Source: Alphaproteobacteria bacterium UBA6062 (lineage in GTDB: Bacteria > Pseudomonadota > Alphaproteobacteria > Sneathiellales > Sneathiellaceae). Taken from it: 8,196 nt of DNA. Shown here piece by piece: positions 1-5,559 of this stretch. Position numbers and translations under genes: made by a program. Where the stretch lies: the NCBI GenBank assembly GCA_002428885.1, contig DIYE01000125.1, positions 1-8,196 on the forward strand. Reading direction: 5' to 3'. Positions within the stretch are counted from its first letter, which is position 1; each line of letters starts with the position of its first letter. The notes under the pieces were generated by a model. That model searched no databases, was not told the DNA's origin, and saw only the letters and a list, made by a program, of their open reading frames with translations.

Positions 1-398
1 TCCGAATAGCCCCGTTCCTTCATGGCAGGGACGAGCGTGTTGGACAGCGCCGCTGCATCGGCAACGGCTGAGCCGGAAATCCCGGCGAAGAATATACTGG
101 TCATGATATTCACATGACCCAGACCGCCCCGCAGCCTTCCCACAAGCGCCATGGACAGATCAATCAGCGCTTTGGTCACACCGCCCCGGTTCATGATCTC
201 GCCTGCCAGGATAAAAAGCGGCATGGCAAGCAGCGAAAAGACATTGATCTGTGAAAAGACTTTTTGCGGCAGGATCGCCAGATAGCGGGCGTTGTCCGTT
301 GCCATAAAGGCCATGACCGTTGCGCCGCCAATCACATAGGCAAGGGCAAGGCCGGAAGCCAGCAGGGCGATGGCAAACGCGGGAACCAGCCAGATCAT
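1..398 (-). CDS. TRAP transporter large permease, DctM-type (N-terminal part, cut by window edge)
   Basis: This is the large membrane subunit of a tripartite ATP-independent periplasmic (TRAP) transporter, which carries the ion-coupled translocation path in the inner membrane. The 132 visible residues show the DctM hallmarks: a hydrophobic first helix (residues 3-32), the MPLFILAGEIMNRGG stretch (59-73), RLRGGLGHVNI (88-98) and the FFAGISGSAVADAAALS signature (103-119). The start is the ATG at 398-396, overlapping the upstream enzyme's TGA as ATGA. No strong Shine-Dalgarno site precedes it, so reinitiation after the upstream gene is likely. A full DctM is usually about 425-430 residues, so roughly two thirds lies off the left edge. 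No small-permease (DctQ) gene sits immediately upstream, unlike the common P-Q-M order; DctQ and the binding protein DctP must be elsewhere. The substrate cannot be read from this fragment. Family assignment is confident. Confidence 0.93.
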   Translation of the reverse strand, partial: MIWLVPAFAIALLASGLALAYVIGGATVMAFMATDNARYLAILPQKVFSQINVFSLLAMPLFILAGEIMNRGGVTKALIDLSMALVGRLRGGLGHVNIMTSIFFAGISGSAVADAAALSNTLVPAMKERGYS

Positions 399-1555
399 GA
401 GACAAGATCTTTCAGGCGGACGACAGCTAAATCCGCAGGATCAAGCCCTTGGTCCAGAATATCCGTGGGAACCGGATTTCCCAGAACCTGGGCAGCGGCA
501 AAGCGGCTGAGGGCCGGGGCGGTCTGGATGCCATAGCCACCCTGACCGGCCAGCCAGTAAAAACCGTCAACCTGACCCGAAAAACCGGCGACCGGGCATT
601 TATCGCCGACAAAGCTGCGCAGGCCCGCCCATTTATTGTCGATCCGCCGGACAGACAGATCAAAGGCCCGCTCGATCCGGTCAATGCAATAGGCAATATC
701 CAATTCTTCAGGCTGCGCATCGCAAGGCGGGGACGGGTCCTCATTGGCCGGGGAAATCAGCAATCGTCCCGCATCCGGCTTGAGATAGAAGTCCTCGTCA
801 ATATCCACGGTGAGCGGCAACGGATCTGTTTGCTGAGGAGACGGGGAGGCGATCATCAGGGCCGTTCGCCGTTTGGGCACCAGTCTGATTGTCTCCGCTC
901 CCGCCATTTGTCCGATATCCTCCGCCCAGGCACCGGCGGCATTGACGACCTTTGCGGCGCGATAGGTCTGCCCGCCCGCACGAACTGTCCAGTTATCCCC
1001 GCCCTTTGACAGGCCTTCAACGGTACTGCTCGTGACAAGCGTTCCGCCTCGTTCCCGGAACTGTTTCAGATACCCCTGATGCAGGGCATGAACATCAATA
1101 TCCTGCCCGTTTGGATCCAGCATGGCGCTGCTGGCATAGCCGTCGCGGATCAGGGGATGTTCTTCGGCAAGGCGGCTACCCGTCAGTTTCTCGACAGGTG
1201 TTTCCGCCTGGCATTCTTCGACCAGGGCATCCAGTGTTTCTTCCTGATCAGGCCGGGCAATCATCAGGATCTTGCGGGGCGAGAAAATCGCATGCTCCGT
1301 AAAGCCCGATGGGGGCGTCAGGAAAAAGGCTTCCGAGGCCCGGGTCAGGGCGCGAATGGGCTGCGGTCCGTAAACCGGGGCAAAGATCGCCGCTGAGCGG
1401 CCTGTGGTGTGGTAGCCCGGCTGGCTTTCCATTTCCAGCAGCAGCACGCGAACATGTGTCGACAGCTCAGCCGCGACAGAGGCTCCGGCAATGCCGGCTC
1501 CAATAACAATGACATCAAGCGAATTGCTCGCCGACGGATCCGCCCCCGCGCCCAT
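395..1555 (-). CDS. FAD-dependent D-amino-acid dehydrogenase/oxidase-like protein (DAO family, resembles D-arginine dehydrogenase)
   Basis: A 386-residue flavoprotein of the DAO fold, expected to oxidise an amine or amino acid with FAD. The Rossmann motif GAGIAG (19-24) and the acidic residue ending the second strand (E41) bind FAD. GYHTTGRSAA (47-56), VVNAAGAWAEDIG (203-215), WAGLRSFVGDKCPVAG (309-324) and LAGQGGYGIQTAP (335-347) follow the pattern I recall for Pseudomonas aeruginosa D-arginine dehydrogenase, with which it seems collinear over its full length. By that remembered alignment the carboxylate-binding arginines (R230, R313) and tyrosines (Y62, Y257) are kept. The glutamate that contacts the arginine side chain is I96 here, and a pocket histidine is I57, so D-arginine itself is an unlikely substrate. 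The ATG at 1555 has a GGGAGAG site (1561-1567) at good spacing. The 3' end overlaps the TRAP permease start. The exact substrate, and oxidase versus dehydrogenase activity, are unknown. Confidence 0.88.
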   Translation of the reverse strand: MGAGADPSASNSLDVIVIGAGIAGASVAAELSTHVRVLLLEMESQPGYHTTGRSAAIFAPVYGPQPIRALTRASEAFFLTPPSGFTEHAIFSPRKILMIARPDQEETLDALVEECQAETPVEKLTGSRLAEEHPLIRDGYASSAMLDPNGQDIDVHALHQGYLKQFRERGGTLVTSSTVEGLSKGGDNWTVRAGGQTYRAAKVVNAAGAWAEDIGQMAGAETIRLVPKRRTALMIASPSPQQTDPLPLTVDIDEDFYLKPDAGRLLISPANEDPSPPCDAQPEELDIAYCIDRIERAFDLSVRRIDNKWAGLRSFVGDKCPVAGFSGQVDGFYWLAGQGGYGIQTAPALSRFAAAQVLGNPVPTDILDQGLDPADLAVVRLKDLVS

Positions 1556-1730
1556 CTTGTCTCTCCCGGTCGGTAGAATTATTCTTACTCTTTTATGACC
1601 ATAAGTATGCTAACGAGTTTTGCAGGAGAGTGGAAGAGGGAAAGACCTGTTCCTGGGCCTTAGGCGTGCCGGTGAATACTGAATGCGCAAGATACAAGAG
1701 GAAGAAAGCTCACTCTTCTGCGGGTTCTAG

Positions 1731-1760
1731 ACAGGTTGAGTGTTGAAACCCTCAACCCGT
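1731..1760. repeat. Short inverted repeat (hairpin) between the flavoenzyme and DUF2855 genes
   Basis: ACAGGTTGAG (1731-1740) and CTCAACCCGT (1751-1760) form a ten-pair stem with one mismatch around a 10-base loop; the inner seven pairs are exact. It lies about 60-90 bases past the DUF2855 stop in that gene's direction. No T-run follows on either strand, so it is not a standard intrinsic terminator, but it could slow or end transcription or protect a 3' end. The rest of 1556-1822 shows no coding signal; it is AT-rich near 1580-1615 and probably holds the flavoenzyme promoter, which I could not pin down. Confidence 0.3.
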
Positions 1761-1822
1761 CATGAAAATTACTCAAGAATTTATTAGAAGAATGAAGAGG
1801 GCGCTGTCTCCTCAAGCAAGAA

Positions 1823-2917
1823 TTACATCCTGACGATCACTCCGGAGGAGGGCGAGAGCTTTCCGTCGCAGACATCACCGTAGATATCAGCGAGGCCGTC
1901 CAGTGACGTGCGTTCATCCAGGCTCATCCAGCGGAAGGTTGCCGCAGCGGACGCCATCAGGAATTCCCGGGATCGTTTGTCAAACTCTCCGGGAGCCAGC
2001 TCCTTGGCACGTTCGAGAACATAGCTCGGTGCAAAGAAGTTTTCGAACCGCCCGGCATCTGTCGATTTTCTGAAGACCGGCGTTTCGGCCCGCTCCTCCC
2101 AATGAGTAATCCCGACCGCGATAAAGTAGCGAAGCTTCTCGCCTATCGTTTCTTTCAAGGTCGCCCGAAGAGCATCATTCCCGGCCATATCAACGACCAG
2201 GGTCGGTGTCTCAGTGGACAGTTCTCCCAGCTCATCATAGGTGAGGGCGGTGTCATAAAGATTTGTTTTTGATACAAAATCTTTATTCCGGCCAGAGGTG
2301 AGGCCAATCACCGGCGGCGTTTCTTCCCGAGACAGGGCAAAGGCAAGTCCCAGGCTGGTCTTGGAGGAAGCGCTGATAATCACAATCTGCTCCGCCCCGT
2401 ACCAGTCATTCGTCTGCATCTGGTCAAACAGGCAGTAGGAGGTGGCATGCAGCGGCATCAGCAATACCCGCGCGGCATCCTGCGCCCGGTCATAACCCGG
2501 CTCGGCGAGGACACGGCTGTAACGGTTATAGAGAGGCGGCAGATGCTGGCGATGCTCCGCCCCGTCAAACAGACTGTGATCACTCACCCGCTCGGGCCGC
2601 ATGACAACGGTGCCTGACGGCGGAAAATACCCGTAAAGCCGTTCCCCGACCGGCACCGCGTCGCAGCGGGATTCCGTTACATCCGCAAAGGCCCAAACCG
2701 GAATAACACCCCAGGACCCATCTCCGTTATCGGCGGCCGGAAAGAAATCCCAGTATTTTAAAACATACCCGGCCGCCCCGTAAGTGATGTTATTGGAGGT
2801 AAAGGAAAAGCAGTCGATGGAAAGCCGAACCTCTCCCTCCTCAAGCGGCTGATCCTCCCGTTCGACAATCCGAAAGCTATTGAGATCCTGCTTCTGAACC
2901 TGAAATTCTGCGGGCAT
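1823..2917 (-). CDS. DUF2855 family protein (medium-chain-reductase-like, function unknown)
   Basis: A 364-residue soluble protein recognised as the DUF2855 family, whose members are about this length and have no established function. The N-terminal half has the family's conserved block NNITYGAAGYVLKYWDFFPA (42-61), followed by GVIPVWAFADV (70-80). The second half has LLMPLHATSYCLFDQM (152-167) and a Rossmann-like strand-loop-helix, IVIISASSKTSLGLAFALS (178-196). In that loop an S-S-K-T-S series replaces the usual glycine-rich nucleotide-binding loop. This layout resembles a medium-chain dehydrogenase/quinone reductase with a catalytic N-terminal domain and a C-terminal nucleotide domain; that relation is inference. 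No zinc-ligand pattern is visible. The ATG at 2917 has AGGGAG (2924-2929) six bases upstream. A promoter is visible just before it. The gene may be read on its own: 267 bases separate it from the flavoenzyme gene downstream. Confidence 0.85.
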   Translation of the reverse strand: MPAEFQVQKQDLNSFRIVEREDQPLEEGEVRLSIDCFSFTSNNITYGAAGYVLKYWDFFPAADNGDGSWGVIPVWAFADVTESRCDAVPVGERLYGYFPPSGTVVMRPERVSDHSLFDGAEHRQHLPPLYNRYSRVLAEPGYDRAQDAARVLLMPLHATSYCLFDQMQTNDWYGAEQIVIISASSKTSLGLAFALSREETPPVIGLTSGRNKDFVSKTNLYDTALTYDELGELSTETPTLVVDMAGNDALRATLKETIGEKLRYFIAVGITHWEERAETPVFRKSTDAGRFENFFAPSYVLERAKELAPGEFDKRSREFLMASAAATFRWMSLDERTSLDGLADIYGDVCDGKLSPSSGVIVRM

Positions 2918-2923
2918 TTGATG

Positions 2924-2929
2924 CTCCCT
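2924..2929 (-). promoter_or_regulatory. Ribosome binding site for the DUF2855 gene
   Basis: AGGGAG on the minus strand, six bases before the ATG at 2917. It supports that start over other in-frame choices. Confidence 0.6.
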
Positions 2930-2952
2930 GTTTTTGTTGTGTGACGGGACGT

Positions 2953-2981
2953 ATTATCAAGGGGATGGAGAAGGAGGTAAA
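2953..2981 (-). promoter_or_regulatory. Sigma70-like promoter for the DUF2855 gene
   Basis: On the minus strand TTTACC (2981-2976, four of six matches to the -35 consensus) and GATAAT (2958-2953, five of six to the -10 consensus) are separated by exactly 17 bases. Transcription would begin near 2946 and leave a leader of about 30 bases with the AGGGAG ribosome site. The placement fits the gene well; no activity is shown by sequence alone. Confidence 0.5.
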
Positions 2982-3050
2982 GCACCATCATGATTGAACG
3001 GTTGGCGTGACGATATCGACTAAGTAGTTAAGTTGGAGAAAATACCGTTT

Positions 3051-3058
3051 AGGGGGAG
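3051..3058 (+). promoter_or_regulatory. Ribosome binding site deciding the start at 3065
   Basis: AGGGGGAG lies six bases before the ATG at 3065 but only three before the in-frame TTG at 3062. The ATG is therefore the better start. Confidence 0.6.
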
Positions 3059-3064
3059 TAATTG

Positions 3065-3832
3065 ATGACGGATCTGGCGGGCGGTTTTTACGCCTATTTC
3101 TATTATATGTATGCGGGCGTTATCAAAGCGTTTGAAGAACCTTTTTTCGGGAATATTTTCGAAGTCCTGCTTGCTGTCTGCGCCTGGTTATCCGTCCTGG
3201 TTATCGGCCGTGTGATCACGTCACGGCAATTGATCCTGCTCTCCTTCATGCTGGCTTTCTCGCCGATGGTTATCAAGAAGCTCCTCTTCGGCAATCTGAC
3301 CGGCTGGATAGAAATAATGCTCGATGCGACCTGGTTTATCCTAATGGGACGTCTGATCTATGCAGGGGCGGTGCTTCTGATCGTGTATCTGATTGTCTGG
3401 GTTTTTCTTCATGCCGTTTGGAAGACCCGCGTGAAACAGTGGATCGGGCATGGCATTCTCCTGCTGGCATTTCTGTGCATCATACCGGCAAGCCTGGTTA
3501 TCTTCACATACCATTATCTCAGCCCGCGGCTTGCTTATGCCCCTGATGTGGCTTTTCAGTGGTATGGTGAATTACTGGCGGCCCAAAGCCTGCTTTTCCT
3601 GGTATGGCTGACGATACCGGCCTTGATCGGGGCCATATCCTGGTGCCGTGGATACCGCTATCTGAACATCCTTGTCGCCTTGGCCATACTGGCTTCACTG
3701 ATTTTTGTCATGACCTGGAGCGCGGACTTCATAAAAGAATGGCAGGAAATACACAAATCCATCATGCTGAACACAGTGATAGAAGAACTGCGCAAGGCCT
3801 GGGAAGGACTAAAGCTTCTATTTTCCATATGA
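3065..3832 (+). CDS. Unrecognised multi-pass inner-membrane protein
   Basis: A 255-residue protein that I do not recognise as any named family. Hydrophobic stretches suggest about six membrane segments, near residues 31-51, 55-71, 97-117, 128-149, 170-193 and 199-218. The N-terminus is rich in aromatics (GGFYAYFYYMYAGV, residues 6-19). The last 35 residues are polar and probably helical, with alternating charged and hydrophobic positions (DFIKEWQEIHKS, then VIEELRKAWEGLKLLF), which suits an amphipathic or interaction helix after the last segment. Basic clusters at K71-K72 and K120-TRVK-124 suggest cytoplasmic loops. There is no obvious catalytic motif and no signal peptide. The in-frame TTG three bases upstream is a poorer start because it sits too close to the ribosome site. 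It is divergent from the DUF2855 gene and convergent with the TPR gene, with only 28 bases between their stops. The open frame, strong ribosome site and clear membrane pattern make it a real gene; its function is unknown. Confidence 0.8.
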   Translation: MTDLAGGFYAYFYYMYAGVIKAFEEPFFGNIFEVLLAVCAWLSVLVIGRVITSRQLILLSFMLAFSPMVIKKLLFGNLTGWIEIMLDATWFILMGRLIYAGAVLLIVYLIVWVFLHAVWKTRVKQWIGHGILLLAFLCIIPASLVIFTYHYLSPRLAYAPDVAFQWYGELLAAQSLLFLVWLTIPALIGAISWCRGYRYLNILVALAILASLIFVMTWSADFIKEWQEIHKSIMLNTVIEELRKAWEGLKLLFSI

Positions 3833-3836
3833 TGCC

Positions 3837-3860
3837 AGAAGAGGGTGCATGCCTTCTTTC
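3837..3860 (+). terminator. Possible weak terminator between convergent genes
   Basis: AGAAG (3837-3841) can pair with CTTCT (3853-3857), extended by G-C pairs if one A is bulged, and TTTC follows. It sits in the 28-base gap between the membrane-protein stop and the TPR-gene stop. The stem is short and the T-run poor, so this is tentative. Confidence 0.2.
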
Positions 3861-5141
3861 TTAAGACCGCAACGCCGCCAGGGGCGGAGAAGGCGCCAGA
3901 ACGGATCTGCGCGTCATCAGGGACCGGCGGGCTTCCTCTGTCAGACCCAGCTTCAGCAAGACCTTTGCATAGGTCAGTTCCAGCAGATCCCGCTGGGCGC
4001 GGCTGCCGCCAACCGGTTCTGTGGCGCTCATAACAGGGACAAGTTCAGCGAGGGCCGTCTCCCAGTCCTGCCGGGCAATGGCCCGCCAGGTCCGCCCGAT
4101 GGGTCGTACAAGATCGCCCGCAAATCCTTTGGCTGTGTCGCAGATATGAGCGAGACGGTCCCCGTTTCCGGCCATGGCATGGGCCAGCGCTGCATGCATG
4201 TCGGCAAAGCTTTGTCCCGTTTCCGGGAAAAAGCGGGCGGCATAGTCGCTTAAGCTCAACCACCGCGCCGGATCGACGGAAAATCCGGCAAGCTCGGCGC
4301 GGTATAAAATCGCTGCTGTGTCGGTCAGGATATTGATCGGCAGTCCCTTGGCCGTCTCCGGCCCGACACCTTTATCCACGGCCTGCCACATGGCCGCTTC
4401 ATCTCCGTCATGCAGGGCGAGCAGGGCCCCGTGCCAGGTTAAATGTCCGTGCAGAACGGCCCGGTCATCATAGTCTTTAAGCCAGTCAGTCAGATAGCGG
4501 CGACCTTCCGTTACCTCACCGGCCTCATACTGGGCATGGGACCTGAAATGCGCCCCATTGGCATTGCGCGGATTGAGCGCCAGGGATTTGTCCATCAACC
4601 GGTTCGACGCTTCTATCTCTCCGGTTTCGCAGAGGGACAGGGCATGCATGGACATCATCCACCAGTCCTCCCCGTAATAGGGAAGCAGCGCGGAGGTATA
4701 AGCCAGCAACGCTGCCTCCCGGCCAACCTCGCCGGAAAAACCGATCAGCCCAAACACATTGGTACAAAGCTGCGCCACAAGCGCATCGCGGGGATAGTCC
4801 CGAACATGCTGCTGAACCAGGATGCGCGCCCTGTCCGCCTGCCCGGAAAAGAGCAGTTCAAAACACGCGATATGCTGGGACTGACGATGATCCAGCCCTT
4901 CCGAAAGATCCTGCGCCCGTTCAAGCGCCGCCTTCGCCTCCGGCATCCGCCCGGCCATCATCAACGCCCGCGCCAGCCCCACATGCCCCAGCGCAAACCC
5001 GTCCTCCAGATCAACCGCCGCCCGAAACGCCTCCACCGCCCCAAACGCCGACGACAGAAACAGCCGCACACCGGTGTTGTAGTGATCCACCGCCGCCTGA
5101 GAGGCTGTGGAGACTTCGTTGCCGTAGTGATCCTGGGTCAT
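3861..5141 (-). CDS. TTC38/StaR-like tetratricopeptide repeat protein
   Basis: A 426-residue all-helical repeat protein that I recognise as the family containing human tetratricopeptide repeat protein 38 and bacterial StaR-like proteins. These are conserved across bacteria and eukaryotes but have no well-defined biochemical role. Family features include the opening DHYGNEVSTAS (4-14), a first TPR-like hairpin around 17-50 (YNTGVRLFLSSAFGAVEAFRAAV) and a second around 48-80. YYGEDWWMMSMHALSLCETGEIEAS (155-179), HGHLTWHGALLALHDGD (231-247), FADMHAALAHAMAGNGD (312-328) and VGGSRAQRDLLELTYAK (377-393) follow. There is no signal peptide or membrane segment, so it is probably cytoplasmic. The frame stays open to 5201, but the ATG at 5141 is chosen because AAAGGAG (5149-5155) sits seven bases before it and family similarity begins there. 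It converges with the membrane-protein gene and diverges from the SLR gene. GC content and codon use are typical of the left part of the window. Confidence 0.88.
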   Translation of the reverse strand: MTQDHYGNEVSTASQAAVDHYNTGVRLFLSSAFGAVEAFRAAVDLEDGFALGHVGLARALMMAGRMPEAKAALERAQDLSEGLDHRQSQHIACFELLFSGQADRARILVQQHVRDYPRDALVAQLCTNVFGLIGFSGEVGREAALLAYTSALLPYYGEDWWMMSMHALSLCETGEIEASNRLMDKSLALNPRNANGAHFRSHAQYEAGEVTEGRRYLTDWLKDYDDRAVLHGHLTWHGALLALHDGDEAAMWQAVDKGVGPETAKGLPINILTDTAAILYRAELAGFSVDPARWLSLSDYAARFFPETGQSFADMHAALAHAMAGNGDRLAHICDTAKGFAGDLVRPIGRTWRAIARQDWETALAELVPVMSATEPVGGSRAQRDLLELTYAKVLLKLGLTEEARRSLMTRRSVLAPSPPLAALRS

Positions 5142-5148
5142 GAAGGTG

Positions 5149-5155
5149 CTCCTTT
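5149..5155 (-). promoter_or_regulatory. Ribosome binding site deciding the TPR gene start
   Basis: AAAGGAG on the minus strand, seven bases before the ATG at 5141. It rules against the longer reading from 5201, whose extra 20 residues look like translated leader. Confidence 0.65.
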
Positions 5156-5402
5156 GGTGTGGTTGGTGAGGATGGAGACGGGCTGAGGGGGAGCTTATCA
5201 AGAAAGAACAAAAATGTCTGCTTTTGAAGGAGTGGTTGGTGGATGGGTATGATAGGAGGACTAAGGGATTGTGTCTACTAAAGGGAGAAGAGGGTCGGAA
5301 ACAATTGGAACATTAACCAATGACGTTTTTAGGTATAAGGAAGTGTCAATAATTTACTAGAAGGATTGAGTTCGCTTTAGAGTTAAAGGCCCTATTGCAT
5401 TG

Positions 5403-5420
5403 ATTAAAAAGCTTTTTAAT
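5403..5420. repeat. Perfect 18-bp palindrome
   Basis: ATTAAAAAGCTTTTTAAT reads identically on both strands, with no central spacer. It is about 140 bases upstream of the SLR gene start. It could bind a dimeric protein; as an RNA it would make only a weak A/U hairpin. No terminator role is obvious, because no gene end is near. Confidence 0.5.
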
Positions 5421-5425
5421 GGAGT

Positions 5426-5458
5426 AGGGATATATGTGTTTCCTAGACTGATATCCCT
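5426..5458. repeat. Inverted repeat with 8-bp arms
   Basis: AGGGATAT (5426-5433) and ATATCCCT (5451-5458) are exact reverse complements separated by 17 bases. By itself this is weak, but it lies between two stronger symmetric elements. Confidence 0.35.
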
Positions 5459-5476
5459 TCTAGTAGAGACAACTAG

Positions 5477-5497
5477 CAACACAATTACATTGTGTTG
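5477..5497. promoter_or_regulatory. Operator-like perfect inverted repeat upstream of the SLR gene
   Basis: CAACACAAT (5477-5485) and ATTGTGTTG (5489-5497) are exact reverse complements around the three bases TAC. The size and symmetry are typical of a site for a dimeric helix-turn-helix regulator. The centre lies about 73 bases before the TTG start of the SLR gene, so a bound protein could act on its promoter. No regulator gene is present in the window. As RNA it could also form a nine-pair hairpin with a very small loop. Confidence 0.4.
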
Positions 5498-5559
5498 GAT
5501 TGATTGCTGCACTACTCTAGCGGCTAATCAAGTTTATTCTTTCTGACAAGCGGGTAGTT

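Larger units (their letters stand above)
5142..5559. other. AT-rich intergenic region between divergent TPR and SLR genes
   Basis: No supported gene lies in these 418 bases; the short open frames present have no ribosome site. Composition falls from GC-rich at the left to AT-rich after about 5290. The region should carry promoters for both flanking genes, but I found no convincing -35/-10 pair. It contains three symmetric elements: the palindrome at 5403-5420, a loose inverted repeat at 5426-5458 and the operator-like repeat at 5477-5497. Such spacing ahead of a single gene suggests regulation or leftover mobile DNA. Confidence 0.6.

Noticed and set aside
449..1009. A 186-codon plus-strand open frame opposite the flavoenzyme gene
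   Set aside because: It lies inside a clearly recognised gene, has no family features and no ribosome site.
1596..1664. A 22-codon plus-strand frame in the gap before the flavoenzyme gene
   Set aside because: There is no ribosome site and no recognisable product, and it lies in the probable promoter region of the flavoenzyme gene.
2971..3010. AAGGAGG followed by a six-codon frame (MIERLA) that could be a leader peptide for the membrane-protein gene
   Set aside because: The spacing of 12 bases is long, there is no attenuator-like structure, and the AAGGAGG stretch is explained as part of the minus-strand promoter of the DUF2855 gene.
4443..5186. A 247-codon open frame on the plus strand
   Set aside because: It is antisense to the TPR gene; its very basic, proline- and histidine-rich product and lack of a ribosome site mark it as a by-product of high GC.
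5214..5252. A 12-codon plus-strand frame upstream of the SLR gene
   Set aside because: There is no ribosome site, and frames of this length are expected by chance.
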